A stretch of 64,000 bases of DNA from positions 4,506 through 68,505 of the forward strand of contig DATEDC010000195.1 of assembly GCA_035286585.1 (NCBI GenBank), in the 5' to 3' direction. The notes under the pieces were generated by a model that saw only the letters and a program-made list of their open reading frames with translations, ran no database searches and was not told the origin of the DNA. The position numbers and the translations under genes are program-made. Positions 34,620 to 44,041 of the stretch are shown here, one piece after another (the first letter of the stretch is position 1; each line of letters begins with the position of its first letter). This stretch comes from DSOS01 sp035286585 (GTDB taxonomy: Bacteria > Chloroflexota > Anaerolineae > Anaerolineales > UBA4823).

Positions 34620-36845
34620 ATGAAGCAGCTCTTACAGAATCTGCGCACGGGTGAGACCTCGGTCGTGGAGGTCCCCATTCCCACGCCGCGCCCCGGCACC
34701 GCCCTGGTGAGGACCTGCGCCTCGCTGGTGTCGACGGGAACAGAGAGGATGGTGGTTGAATTCGCCGAGAAGTCCCTGCTCGGGAAAGCCCGCGCCCGTC
34801 CCGATTACGTCCGCCAGGCGCTGGATAAGGCGCGCCGAGAGGGCATTCTTGGGACGATTGAGGCCATATTTGGGCGCCTCGACCAACCGATGGCGCTGGG
34901 TTACTCTTCCTCCGGGATCGTCTCGTCGGTCGGAGAAGAGGCGGCTGGCGTTCAGGTCGGGCAGCGTGTGGCCTGCGCTGGCGGCGGCTACGCCGTTCAC
35001 GCCGAGTATGCGCTGGTGCCGACAAACCTGCTCGTTCCCTTACCCGAGCAGGTGGATTTCGAATCCGCAGCGTTTACAACGCTTGGGGCGATCGCCTTGC
35101 ATGGCTACCGCCTGGCGCACACCCAGATTGGGGAACGGGTGGCGGTCATCGGGCTGGGGATATTGGGATTGTTGTCCCTGGGCATTATCCGGGCAGCCGG
35201 GTGCCACGCCCTGGGAATTGACCTGGATCTCGAACGGGTAGAGCTGGCCCAAGGGATGGGTTTTACCGCCGTGCGCCGGGAAGGTGCTGAGGAAGCTGGG
35301 GCAACCTTCTCCCGCGGGCGGGGCTGCGATGCGGTCATGATCTGCGCCGATACGCCCTCCTCCGACCCGGTTGAACTGGCCGGCGCTCTGGCGCGCGATC
35401 GGGCGCATGTCGTGGCGGTTGGGGCGGTGGGTCTTGCCGTGCCGCGCAAGATCTACTATGAGAAGGAACTGACCCTGGTCAATTCGCGGTCCTACGGCCC
35501 GGGCCGATACGACCCCTCCTATGAAGAGGAAGGCCGGGATTACCCCATCGGCTACGTTCGCTGGACAGAAGGGCGCAATCTGGAGGCGTTCGTCGAGCTT
35601 TTAGCCAGCGGTCAGGTTGATGTGCGCCCGCTGATCACGCACCGCTTCCCGATTAAAAACGCCTCCCAGGCTTATTCTCTGATCACCGGAAAGACCAATG
35701 AGCGCTTTTTGGGGGTGCTGCTGACGTATAATGAGACAGGGGGTGTACCCGTCGTCCTGGAAGAGGCTCGCCGGCCTGAATTCAGGGTGAAGATTCCCAA
35801 AATTACTCAGCCACGAATGACAGATGAAGTCACCCTCGGTGCGTTGGGGGCGGGGAATTTCGCCAAAGCGGTGCTTTTCCCGGTTCTACGCAAAACTGAG
35901 GGGATACGCCTGGTTAGCGTGGCGTCTGCCTCCGGCTTGAATGCCCAATATGCCGCCCGCAAGTTCGGCTTCGCCTACGCAACCACGGACGAGGAGCAGG
36001 TTCTGGAGGACCCGGAAGTCAACACGATTGCGGTGCTGACCCGCCACCATTTGCATGCAAGGCAGGTGATCGCCGCTCTGCGCAACGGCAAGCACGTGTT
36101 TTGCGAAAAACCCTTGGCGCTGAACGCGGCGGAGCTGGATGAGATCGCGACCCTGTTGCAGGAGGTCTCCCCGCTGGATCCTTCCGGAGCGACTAAAAAG
36201 GTCGAGCGCGCCCCGCTGCTGATGGTTGGCTTCAACCGGCGGTTTTCTCCTCAGGGAATCGCTCTGCGAGAGTTCCTCGCCAGCCGCAAAGAACCGCTGG
36301 CAGCCCATTACCGGGTAAACGCTGGATACCTGCCGCCTGATCACTGGCTGCACAACCCCCAGCAGGGCGGAGGAAGGATCATCGGTGAGGGCTGCCATTT
36401 TATCGACTTTATCACCTTCCTGGTGGGCGCCTCTCCCCGGTCGGTGCTGGCGCGCGCTCTTCCGGATGCAGGTCGCTACCGGGCGGATAACGTGGTGATG
36501 ACGCTCATTTTTCCGGATGATTCCATCGGCACGATCAGCTATCTGGCAAATGGCGACCGGTCGTTTTCCAAAGAGAGGCTGGAGGTCTTCACCGCAGGGC
36601 GGGTGGCTGTATTGGAGGACTACCGCAGGCTGGATTTGATCCGGGATGGCAGGCGGCGGACAATCCGATCGACTTTGCGCCAGGACAAAGGTCATTTTGG
36701 GGAGTGGCAGGCGTTCATTGAGGCAATTCGCGCTGGCAAGGCGCCTCCCATCCCATACCGGGATATATTCGGCGTAACCAGGGCTACCTTTGCGGCGCTC
36801 GAGGCGCTGCGCACCCAGGAGCAGGTGGAAATACAGGTTGGCTAG
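34620..36845 (+). CDS. Fused zinc-type dehydrogenase (MDR) and Gfo/Idh/MocA oxidoreductase
   Basis: A 741-residue bi-functional oxidoreductase. Residues about 1-375 are a medium-chain (MDR) alcohol-dehydrogenase-like domain: ALGYSSSGIVSSVGEEAAGV and the Rossmann stretch VAVIGLGILGLLSLGIIRAAG. Residues about 395-741 are a Gfo/Idh/MocA domain: GALGAGNFAKAVLFPVLR, the EKP motif in HVFCEKPLALNA, and GEGCHFIDFI. This fusion is regularly found in capsule and exopolysaccharide clusters next to heparinase-like proteins and glycosyltransferases, as here. It probably modifies a sugar nucleotide or glycan intermediate. The substrate is unknown. The leader is very short. Confidence 0.88.
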   Translation: MKQLLQNLRTGETSVVEVPIPTPRPGTALVRTCASLVSTGTERMVVEFAEKSLLGKARARPDYVRQALDKARREGILGTIEAIFGRLDQPMALGYSSSGIVSSVGEEAAGVQVGQRVACAGGGYAVHAEYALVPTNLLVPLPEQVDFESAAFTTLGAIALHGYRLAHTQIGERVAVIGLGILGLLSLGIIRAAGCHALGIDLDLERVELAQGMGFTAVRREGAEEAGATFSRGRGCDAVMICADTPSSDPVELAGALARDRAHVVAVGAVGLAVPRKIYYEKELTLVNSRSYGPGRYDPSYEEEGRDYPIGYVRWTEGRNLEAFVELLASGQVDVRPLITHRFPIKNASQAYSLITGKTNERFLGVLLTYNETGGVPVVLEEARRPEFRVKIPKITQPRMTDEVTLGALGAGNFAKAVLFPVLRKTEGIRLVSVASASGLNAQYAARKFGFAYATTDEEQVLEDPEVNTIAVLTRHHLHARQVIAALRNGKHVFCEKPLALNAAELDEIATLLQEVSPLDPSGATKKVERAPLLMVGFNRRFSPQGIALREFLASRKEPLAAHYRVNAGYLPPDHWLHNPQQGGGRIIGEGCHFIDFITFLVGASPRSVLARALPDAGRYRADNVVMTLIFPDDSIGTISYLANGDRSFSKERLEVFTAGRVAVLEDYRRLDLIRDGRRRTIRSTLRQDKGHFGEWQAFIEAIRAGKAPPIPYRDIFGVTRATFAALEALRTQEQVEIQVG

Positions 36846-38856
36846 GTTCTCTGCACGCCTGCGGCTCATCAGCAAAGCCCTGCTAGAACTCGGACCCAGC
36901 CAGCTCGCTTTGTATGGGTTGTACCGGCTGGGGCTGATTTCGGGTTATTTCCGCTGGCAGACGTCCTCCGTCGAACGGGCACCTGAGCAGGGAGCCAACA
37001 GGTACACGCTCAAGCCGATGCTCGTATTGCCCCCTCGGCAGGAGTTGATCTCGATTTTGGACGAGGTTGGCTACGCCCGCTTGCTCGGACAGGCGGAGGA
37101 GATCGTCGCGGGAGGCGTGCGCCTGTTCGGCGGAGAGCTGCGCCCGCTCAAGCTCCAACCCCCCGAACCCCGGCTGCATTGGACGGCATACGAGCAGGAG
37201 GGCATTCCTGGGGAAGAAGATGTGAAAGATTTCTGGGAGCCAGCCCGTTTTGGGTGGGCGTATACCCTTGGACGGGCGTATTATCTCAGCGGCGAGGAGC
37301 GCTATGCGAGGGCTTTCTGGGATTATACCCTTGAGTTTCTCCATGCCAATCCACCCTACATGGGTTTGAATTGGATTTCTTCGCAGGAGGCAGCACTGCG
37401 CTTGATCGCTCTTGTGTACGCGGCCCAGATATTCGCGGATTCTCCGCACTCAAGCCTCGAGCGTATGGAACGATTGGGCTGGCTCGTCGCCTGCCATGCA
37501 CGGCGCATGCCGCCCACACTGGTCTACGCCCGAGCGCAGAACAACAACCATCTGCTCGCCGAGGCGGCGGGTTTGCTCACCGCAAGCCTAACATTGCCCG
37601 ATCACCCGCGCAGTGCAGGCTGGCGGTCGGCGGGCTGGCGCTGGTTTATCTACGGGCTGCGAACCCAGATTCAGCCAAACGGCGCCTACACCCAGCACAG
37701 CGCAAATTACCAGCGCGTGATGCTGCAACTGGCGCTGTGGGTGGCAGCAATTGCCAGAACGCAGCAGATGGAATTCCCCACAGCAGGGCAGGGCAAATTA
37801 CAAGCCGCCACCCAGTGGCTGATCGCCCTGCTCGATCCGCTCAGCGGCAGGCTTCCGAACCTGGGGCCGAACGATGGGGCGTATGTTCTACCATTGACCG
37901 TATGCCCGTTTGCAGATTATCGCCCCGTCCTGCAGGCGGCTGCGCTGGAATTTCTGGGCCAAACACTCGTACCGGCGGGGGAATGGGACGAAATGAGCGC
38001 CTGGCTCGTTCGTCCGGAAAAGCGTGGAAGCCGCATTGCAAGCCAGGCGCGGCTGGAAAAGCGATCGGCAAATACGGACCCACAGGTGCTGGTGAACCGA
38101 CGCAGCGAATCCTGGGCTTATCTGCGTACAGCTCGCTTTACCTCCCGCCCGGGCCATGCCGACCAGCTCCACCTGGACTTGTGGTGGCGGGGAATGAATA
38201 TCGCTCAAGACGCCGGCACCTATCTCTACAACGCGCCAAAACCCTGGGACAACTCTCTGGCTCGCACCGCGGTGCACAACACCTTGACGATCAACGGACA
38301 GGATCAAATGCTGCTGGCAGGGCGATTTTTGTGGCTGTATTGGGCTTACAGCCGGGTACTGGAGTGCGACCAGGCGGCTGGGGATGGGACGCCCTGCCTG
38401 GTTGCCGAGCACGATGGCTATAGCCGTCTCGGGATGATTCATCGTCGCTCGGTTGAGGCGCAAAAAGATGGGAACTGGATCATCGAAGACAGGCTGATCT
38501 TTTCCCATCCGAGGCGGGCGAGGCGCTACCTGCCGGCGCGTATCCGCCTGCATTGGCTGGCGCCCGATTGGCTCTGGCGCTGCGATCAGGCGGAAGACTG
38601 GGTCGCTTTCGAGTTAGAATCACCCCAAGGATGGATTCGGCTGACTATCTTTGCGGAGCAAGATGCTCAGCCTGCGCCTGAGCTCGAGCCTCTGATCGTC
38701 CGAGCCGGGGAGAAATTGTCCGGCTCAGAGGAGGCGCACCCTACCTGGGGATGGGCGTCTCCCTCCTACGGCATAAAGATTCCAGCCCTATCGCTATCGG
38801 TAACTGTCAGCGCCTCAGCGCCGGTCAGGCTGGTCAGCGTCTGGCAGTTGCCATAG
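36838..38856 (+). CDS. Heparinase II/III-like (alginate lyase family) protein
   Basis: A 672-residue protein with the (alpha/alpha) toroid plus beta-sheet layout of heparinase II/III-type polysaccharide lyases. The N-terminal helical part has WTAYEQEGIPG, GWAYTLGRAYYLSGEERYAR, LNWISSQEAALRLI and ARAQNNNHLLAEAAGL. The C-terminal part has HADQLHLDLWWRGMNIAQD, GTYLYNA and NTLTINGQ, the Heparinase II/III domain. It starts most simply at TTG 36838, overlapping the previous stop by 8 nt. An in-frame ATG at 36790 would need a long overlap. No signal peptide is evident, so a cytoplasmic role in glycan processing is possible. Confidence 0.85.
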   Translation: MARFSARLRLISKALLELGPSQLALYGLYRLGLISGYFRWQTSSVERAPEQGANRYTLKPMLVLPPRQELISILDEVGYARLLGQAEEIVAGGVRLFGGELRPLKLQPPEPRLHWTAYEQEGIPGEEDVKDFWEPARFGWAYTLGRAYYLSGEERYARAFWDYTLEFLHANPPYMGLNWISSQEAALRLIALVYAAQIFADSPHSSLERMERLGWLVACHARRMPPTLVYARAQNNNHLLAEAAGLLTASLTLPDHPRSAGWRSAGWRWFIYGLRTQIQPNGAYTQHSANYQRVMLQLALWVAAIARTQQMEFPTAGQGKLQAATQWLIALLDPLSGRLPNLGPNDGAYVLPLTVCPFADYRPVLQAAALEFLGQTLVPAGEWDEMSAWLVRPEKRGSRIASQARLEKRSANTDPQVLVNRRSESWAYLRTARFTSRPGHADQLHLDLWWRGMNIAQDAGTYLYNAPKPWDNSLARTAVHNTLTINGQDQMLLAGRFLWLYWAYSRVLECDQAAGDGTPCLVAEHDGYSRLGMIHRRSVEAQKDGNWIIEDRLIFSHPRRARRYLPARIRLHWLAPDWLWRCDQAEDWVAFELESPQGWIRLTIFAEQDAQPAPELEPLIVRAGEKLSGSEEAHPTWGWASPSYGIKIPALSLSVTVSASAPVRLVSVWQLP

Positions 38857-38927
38857 CTCGTGAGTTAATGCCGGTGAACCCGCGCAGGTGTTCGTCTGGC
38901 TTCGATCCTGGGTAAAAGACTATCCGC

Positions 38928-40148
38928 ATGCATATCCTGCTCATCCACCAGGCATTCGCCTCTCTCGATGAACCCGGCGGCACGCGCCACCACGAATTGT
39001 CCCGCTACTTGGTCGGTCGTGGGCAGCGCGTCACGGTCATTGCCAGCCCAGTCAGCTACCTGACGGGCGCCGCCAGAGGAGATCGCCCCGAGATGAAACA
39101 TGAGCCGCTAGATGAAGGCGTGGAGGTGCAGCGAGCCTACACCTATGCGGCGCTCCACCGGAGTTTCGTACATCGGGTGATCAGCTTCATCAGCTTCATG
39201 CTGTCTTCGTTTTATGCTGGCTTGCGGGTAAAAAATGTTGATGTGCTCTGGGGCACTTCCCCGCCGATCTTTCAGGGGCTGACCGCCTGGGCGTTGGCGC
39301 GCTTGAAGGGGGCGCCCTTTCTCTTCGAGGTGCGCGATTTGTGGCCTGCCTTTGCGGTGGCTGTTGGCGTGATGCGGCAGCCTGCGCTTGTATACGCTGC
39401 GGAGAAGGTGGAGCGCTTCCTTTACCGGCGGGCAGATGTGGTCGTCGTCAACTCGCCCGGGTTTATCGACTATGTTCGGGAGCGAGGCGCCAGGAAGGTG
39501 GTCCTGGTGCCGAACGGCTCCGACACGCGCATGTTCGACCCCCAGGCAGACGGCGCGGACTTCCGCCGGGCGTATAATTTGGAGGATAAGTACGTGGCGC
39601 TGTATGCAGGGGCGCATGGGATGTCCAATGACCTGGAGGTCGTGCTGGAAGCCGCAAGGCTGCTCCAGAGGCGGGAAGAGATCTTGATCCTGCTAGTTGG
39701 GGATGGTAAGGAAAAACCCGCTTTGGTGGGCAAAGCCCAGGCGATGGGCCTGACTAATGTGCGTTTTCTCCCTCCGGTGGCAAAAGTGGATATGGGCGCA
39801 GCGTTGGCCGCGGCAGACGCCTGCATTGCCATCCTGAAGCCGGTGGCGATGTACAAGACCGTCTATCCCAATAAGGTTTTCGATTACATGGCGGCGGGGC
39901 GTCCGGTGATCCTGGCGATTGACGGCGTGATTCGCGAGCTGGTCGAGAAAGCGGGGGCGGGCATACCCGTGCCGCCGGGAGACGCCAGGGCGCTGCGGGA
40001 GGCGATAGAAAGCCTGGCAGATGACCGACCAGCGGGCAAAGCCATGGGGCTGCGCGGCCGCCAGTACGTTGAAGAGCATTTTGACCGCCCGATACTGGCG
40101 GAAAAAATGCTGGCGACCATGCGAGCACTTATCCCGACGAAGGGTTAA
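38928..40148 (+). CDS. Glycosyltransferase family 4
   Basis: A 406-residue GT-B glycosyltransferase of the WcaI/WbuB-like group. The N-terminal domain begins MHILLIHQAFASLDEPGGTRHHEL. The C-terminal nucleotide-sugar domain has VPNGSDTRMFDP, LLVGDGKEKPAL, VRFLPPVAKVDM and the E-x7-E region replaced by KVFDYMAAGRPVILAIDG, all typical of GT4. It transfers a sugar to a growing polysaccharide on the cytoplasmic side. It ends the set begun by the MDR-Gfo/Idh fusion and overlaps the convergent GNAT-DUF952 gene by 20 nt. Confidence 0.92.
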   Translation: MHILLIHQAFASLDEPGGTRHHELSRYLVGRGQRVTVIASPVSYLTGAARGDRPEMKHEPLDEGVEVQRAYTYAALHRSFVHRVISFISFMLSSFYAGLRVKNVDVLWGTSPPIFQGLTAWALARLKGAPFLFEVRDLWPAFAVAVGVMRQPALVYAAEKVERFLYRRADVVVVNSPGFIDYVRERGARKVVLVPNGSDTRMFDPQADGADFRRAYNLEDKYVALYAGAHGMSNDLEVVLEAARLLQRREEILILLVGDGKEKPALVGKAQAMGLTNVRFLPPVAKVDMGAALAAADACIAILKPVAMYKTVYPNKVFDYMAAGRPVILAIDGVIRELVEKAGAGIPVPPGDARALREAIESLADDRPAGKAMGLRGRQYVEEHFDRPILAEKMLATMRALIPTKG

Positions 40149-41022
40149 TTTCAGGCAGCAAGCGAAAAACGCCATCCGGGTCGGGGGAAAAATTCCGTAC
40201 GGCAGCTACCGCCTCGATATTGATTGGGCCATAGATGTGGGGGAAGACCTCATCAGTCACTGCTTCCCACCTGATGGGCGCCTTTACCTTGAGCGGATCG
40301 ATCAACAACAGGGCTAACGGACTGGCAGCCTGGTAAAAATTGTTGGCGGCGCGCAGTACCTGGTCGAGGCGCGAGCAGTGGATGAAGTTGCCCTGCTTGA
40401 GCGGTTCGGGGGCATAGGCGCCCGATTTCAGAGCGGCCTGCCAGTCATGCGGCTGGCAAATGTGGAAGAGATAATCCGTGGCGCCTGGGAAGTGATCCCG
40501 GGTGTTTATCTGTTCACGCCAATCTTCTCGGGTAATCCCGAACAACCACTCATTCAATGCCAGGCCGCGCTTGCGCACTGCCTTGCGGATCGTCCCCTCC
40601 AATTGAAAGCCGTTTTTTTCGAAAATCCCCCTGCTCGCCCAATTGCCAACGAACACATAGCCCTCGATTTTTTCGAGCCCCAGAGCGTCGAAACCATAGG
40701 CGAGCAGCTTGCGAACGACCTGCGTTCCATAACCCTTATCCTGGTACGGCTGCCCAATCCACAGCCCGATATCGCCGCGAAATTTATCCGCATCAGGGCG
40801 AATGCTGGCGCTGCCAATCGGCTGACCAGAGACCGACTCGATAATCGTAAAGATGAATCGTTCGCCGCGGGCGACCTGCAAGGCGCGCTCGTCCAGGGCA
40901 TTGCGAAACGATTCCAGGGATTCTGGCCCATCCCAGACCAGGGTGTCCGCGACCAGTGTGTTGAAGATCAACGGAAATAACGCCTCTGCGTCGCTGCCTT
41001 GCACGGGTTGCAGAAAGATCAT
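40129..41022 (-). CDS. GNAT N-acetyltransferase fused to DUF952
   Basis: A 297-residue fusion. Residues about 1-175 are a RimJ/RimL-like GNAT acetyltransferase with the acetyl-CoA loop (YQDKGYGTQVVRKLLAYGF) and GIFEKNGFQLEGTIR. Residues about 185-297 match DUF952: YLFHICQPHDWQAALKSGAY, GNFIHCSRLDQVLRAANNFY and LLIDPLKVKAPIRWE. DUF952 proteins have an ADP-ribosyltransferase-like fold of unknown role. The gene overlaps the coaBC stop (ATGA) and is coupled to it. Confidence 0.88.
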   Translation of the reverse strand: MIFLQPVQGSDAEALFPLIFNTLVADTLVWDGPESLESFRNALDERALQVARGERFIFTIIESVSGQPIGSASIRPDADKFRGDIGLWIGQPYQDKGYGTQVVRKLLAYGFDALGLEKIEGYVFVGNWASRGIFEKNGFQLEGTIRKAVRKRGLALNEWLFGITREDWREQINTRDHFPGATDYLFHICQPHDWQAALKSGAYAPEPLKQGNFIHCSRLDQVLRAANNFYQAASPLALLLIDPLKVKAPIRWEAVTDEVFPHIYGPINIEAVAAVRNFSPDPDGVFRLLPEINPSSG

Positions 41023-42257
41023 TGTCCCTGCTCCCGGAGAACGGCGAGCACCCGCTCCAGCACGGCTTCGGCGACCTCATATTTGCTCATCAGGGGCAGG
41101 CTTTCGACCTCACCGCGCGAGTCGAGCAATGTGACGCGGTTGGTATCTGCGCCAAAGCCCGCATCCAGCGCAGTGATGTCGTTAGCGACCATTATATCCA
41201 CGCGTTTCGACCTCATTTTCGCCCCGGCGCTCTCGATCACTTTTTGACTTTCGGCGGCGAATCCAACCGTCACTTTTGGATAGCCGGTTTTGGCTTTGCG
41301 GTCTGCTACGGCTGCCAGGATATCCGGGGTGGGGATCAACTCGAGGCGAGGCGGACCGGCTTCCCGTTTAAATTTTTCGGAGGCGGATCGAGCGGGCTTG
41401 AAGTCTGCCACGGCTGCCGCCATGATCAGGGCATCCGCCTGCGGCGTGGATTCTTGCACCGCGGAGAGCATCTCCTCGGCGGTCAGCACGTTCATGCGCC
41501 TGGCGCCCACGGGTGTTTCGAGACAGACCGGCCCGGCGATCAGGTCCACCTTTGCGCCCAGATCGAGGGCGGCTTGCGCCAGGGCAAACCCCTGTTTTCC
41601 CGAGGAGCGGTTGCTCAGCACCCGGACGGGGTCGACCGGCTCCTGGTTTCCGCCAGCAGTGACGACGATTTTACGACCCTGCAAGAGCCCTCCACGGGCA
41701 AGAGCCAGGCGGATGTGCCCGAGCAAATCGACGGGTTCTACCATCCTGCCCACTCCGAGCTGGCCGGAAGCAAGATGTCCTTCGGCTGGACCGACGATAA
41801 TGGCGCCTCGTTGGCGCAGAATTTCCAGGTTTGCCTGGGTTGCCGGGTGGGTGAACATGCCGCCGTCCATGGCGGGCGCTACCAGCATCGGGCAGGGCGC
41901 TGCCAGTGCGGCCACGCTCAGTAAATTATCGGCGATGCCCAGGGCAATTTTTGCAAGGGTGTTGGCGGTCGCCGGCGCGATGACCAGCAGGTCGGCGTTA
42001 TGCGCCAGGCCGATGTGAACCACATGGCCCTCGCGGTCCCACAGGTCCGAGTCGGTGAATACCCGCCGACCGGTTACAGACTGGAGGGTTAAAGGGGTAA
42101 TAAATTGCAGAGCCGACTGGGTCAGGATGGCGTCCACAAGCGCGCCCATCTGGCTGAGCTTGGAAGCCAGATCGGCGGCTTTGTAGCAAGCAATGGAGCC
42201 GGTAATGCCCAGGAGGATGCGCTTGGTTTTTATCGGGTTGCCCATGGGAAATTCCAT
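41019..42257 (-). CDS. coaBC: Phosphopantothenoylcysteine decarboxylase / phosphopantothenate-cysteine ligase CoaBC
   Basis: A bifunctional CoA-pathway enzyme, 412 residues. The N-terminal CoaC flavoprotein part has LLGITGSIACYKAADL, the His segment HVVHIGLAHNADLLVIAPAT and PMLVAPAMDGGM (the usual PAMN motif, here PAMD). The C-terminal CoaB part has VTAGGNQEPVDPVRVLSNRSSGKQ (split in two here) and LIMAAAVADFKP, AAESQ. Either Met1 or Met5 may be used. It makes 4'-phosphopantetheine, upstream of the coaE product encoded elsewhere in this window. Confidence 0.95.
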   Translation of the reverse strand: MEFPMGNPIKTKRILLGITGSIACYKAADLASKLSQMGALVDAILTQSALQFITPLTLQSVTGRRVFTDSDLWDREGHVVHIGLAHNADLLVIAPATANTLAKIALGIADNLLSVAALAAPCPMLVAPAMDGGMFTHPATQANLEILRQRGAIIVGPAEGHLASGQLGVGRMVEPVDLLGHIRLALARGGLLQGRKIVVTAGGNQEPVDPVRVLSNRSSGKQGFALAQAALDLGAKVDLIAGPVCLETPVGARRMNVLTAEEMLSAVQESTPQADALIMAAAVADFKPARSASEKFKREAGPPRLELIPTPDILAAVADRKAKTGYPKVTVGFAAESQKVIESAGAKMRSKRVDIMVANDITALDAGFGADTNRVTLLDSRGEVESLPLMSKYEVAEAVLERVLAVLREQGQ

Positions 42258-42283
42258 TTCCTATCCACTACCCCGAGCCATAC

Positions 42284-43033
42284 CTAAGGTCGAGCGACGA
42301 AACTCAGGGTAACTTTCACTTCATCCTCAGTTTTCAAGATTCCGGCGATATCGATGGGTCCAAAGCCAAAGTCGCTCATCAAAATCGTGGTGGTGGCTTC
42401 GCCAGTCAGGCTGTCGGCTTCAATTTGAACCGTAGTCTTTAAAGTGATCGGCAGTGTAGTCTCACGGATGGTGAGCTCACCGCTGATCTGTAGCTGCACG
42501 ACCTGACCCTCCTGGTAGGAGGTGGGTAAACCAGCGATCTCGCTGGCGATGAACGTGACGATGGGATAGCGCCGTGATTCGATGAAGCGGTCACGCAAGG
42601 CATTATCCCGCCGGCTGCTGTTTGAGGTAAACTGGCTGATGTCCGCAGTGATCGCTCCCATGCTGCTTTTTTGTGGCTCCGCCAGGTTTACCAGGATTTC
42701 TCCGTTGATCTGGGTTGTCACACCAACGGCGACATTGAAGCGGTTGTTCTCGTTTAAAAATACCTCTCCAACTTCATATTGTAACTTAGATTCACCCGCT
42801 ACAATCCGGTATGTGACAGTTTCAGACGGGCCGGGTTCTTCAGCGTTCGTGGGTGCAGGCGCTTCGATCGGATCGATAGGCGCTGTGGTCGATTCGCGGG
42901 TAGGTGTGTTTGAGGCCACCGGCTCGGTTGCTTCGAGCGCTGGAACTCCCTCGGTTGCATCTGGGATTGCCTGGACCCCGCAAGCTGCGATGAGCAGGGC
43001 GAGGGCGAGACAGAGCAGGGATTGTTTTTTCAT
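42284..43033 (-). CDS. YceI-like domain lipoprotein
   Basis: A 249-residue lipoprotein with lipobox LIAAC (Cys18), a Thr/Glu/Pro linker to about residue 75, and a YceI domain (TYRIVAGESKLQYEVGEVF, GEILVNLAEPQKSSMGAITADISQF, RYPIVTFIASEI, GELTIRETTLPITLKTTV, DFGFGPIDIAG). YceI domains form a lipocalin-like barrel that binds isoprenoid-type molecules. The ligand here is unknown. It lies between coaBC and prmC on the same strand. Confidence 0.9.
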   Translation of the reverse strand: MKKQSLLCLALALLIAACGVQAIPDATEGVPALEATEPVASNTPTRESTTAPIDPIEAPAPTNAEEPGPSETVTYRIVAGESKLQYEVGEVFLNENNRFNVAVGVTTQINGEILVNLAEPQKSSMGAITADISQFTSNSSRRDNALRDRFIESRRYPIVTFIASEIAGLPTSYQEGQVVQLQISGELTIRETTLPITLKTTVQIEADSLTGEATTTILMSDFGFGPIDIAGILKTEDEVKVTLSFVARP

Positions 43034-43137
43034 GATTTACTTCCTTGATGGATGTTGCTTTGCCAGAGGGATAAGTCTGCCAGTACAATCTACTGTACGT
43101 GGAATCAGGTTGGCTGGATGGTCGAGAAGATGATACT

Positions 43138-43998
43138 CTATACGCAGGGATAGCTGGCTGAGATCTGCGCGGCGACCAGGCGGTCATGACCGGCCAGATC
43201 AAGGATCAGCTCGATTTTCGCACGCGGAAAGGCAGCCGAAACAATTTTGCAAACCGCTTCGCCCTGGCTGGCTTCGATTTCCAGCAGGAGCAGGCTGTAC
43301 CCGGCCAGCGATTGGGGCGCTTGGGCAACAAGGCCGCGGATCAACTCCAATCCGTCCTGACCGCCGCGTAAGGCTATATTGGGCTCCCAACGGTGCACTT
43401 TCAAGCGCTTTAATACTTTTACCGAAATATAGGGAAGGTTAGCGCAGATTAAACTAAAGCCAGCCGCAGTGGGGGGGATGAGATCGGACTGTACGCATTC
43501 GATACGCGCTTCCAGGTTGTGTAGCTTGACATTCGAGCGCGCAATTTCCAGCGCGGGGAGAGAGATATCGCTGGCGATCACCCGCAGGCCGGGGTGATTT
43601 TTAGCGAGCGCTACAGCGATGCAGCCTGAGCCCGTGCCAATATCGGCGGCCAGGTGTTCGCCTGGATGCGCGCGCAGCCAGTGCAAAGCCTTTTCCACCA
43701 GCAGCTCGGTTTCAGGGCGCGGGATCAGCACGGCCGGCGAAAGCTGGAATTTCAGCCCATAGAATTCCCATTCACCGATGACATAGGGCAGCGGCTCACC
43801 CGCCTCAAGCCGGGCGATCTTTTCGGCGATGAGGGCGATTTGCTGGGCAGAGAGCAGCGCCTCCGAATGCGCCAGCACCCAGGCGCGATTTTTTCCCGCC
43901 ACATGGGCAAGTAGCACCTGGGCGTCCAACCGAGGTGTTTGGCTTACTCCGGCAAGCCTGGAGGCCAGTTCAGAATATTGATCGGCGATCGATTTCAA
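43138..43998 (-). CDS. prmC: Peptide chain release factor N5-glutamine methyltransferase PrmC
   Basis: Methylates the Gln of the GGQ motif in release factors with SAM. 286 residues: N-terminal helical domain (RLDAQVLLAHV), ETELLVEKALHWL, AM-binding VAADIGTGSGCIAVALAK and the family catalytic segment ANLPYI (the usual NPPY is here NLPY, a tolerated variant). It lies 43 nt downstream of its substrate gene prfA. Confidence 0.94.
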   Translation of the reverse strand: MKSIADQYSELASRLAGVSQTPRLDAQVLLAHVAGKNRAWVLAHSEALLSAQQIALIAEKIARLEAGEPLPYVIGEWEFYGLKFQLSPAVLIPRPETELLVEKALHWLRAHPGEHLAADIGTGSGCIAVALAKNHPGLRVIASDISLPALEIARSNVKLHNLEARIECVQSDLIPPTAAGFSLICANLPYISVKVLKRLKVHRWEPNIALRGGQDGLELIRGLVAQAPQSLAGYSLLLLEIEASQGEAVCKIVSAAFPRAKIELILDLAGHDRLVAAQISASYPCV

Positions 43999-44041
43999 AA
44001 CAGCGCCTGGAAGAGGGCACTCTTTAGTGGCAGATCAACGG

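Noticed and set aside
34549..35025. N-terminal extension of the M29 aminopeptidase frame
   Set aside because: It is antisense to the MDR-Gfo/Idh gene, and the ATG at 34548 has a ribosome-binding site and begins the family N-terminus.
37371..38423. Long open frame on the plus strand (350 codons) in another frame
   Set aside because: It lies wholly within the heparinase-like gene and its translation is Arg/Gly/Ala-rich without recognisable domains.
41022..41924. Open frame on the plus strand (300 codons)
   Set aside because: It is antisense to coaBC, whose motifs are clear on the minus strand.
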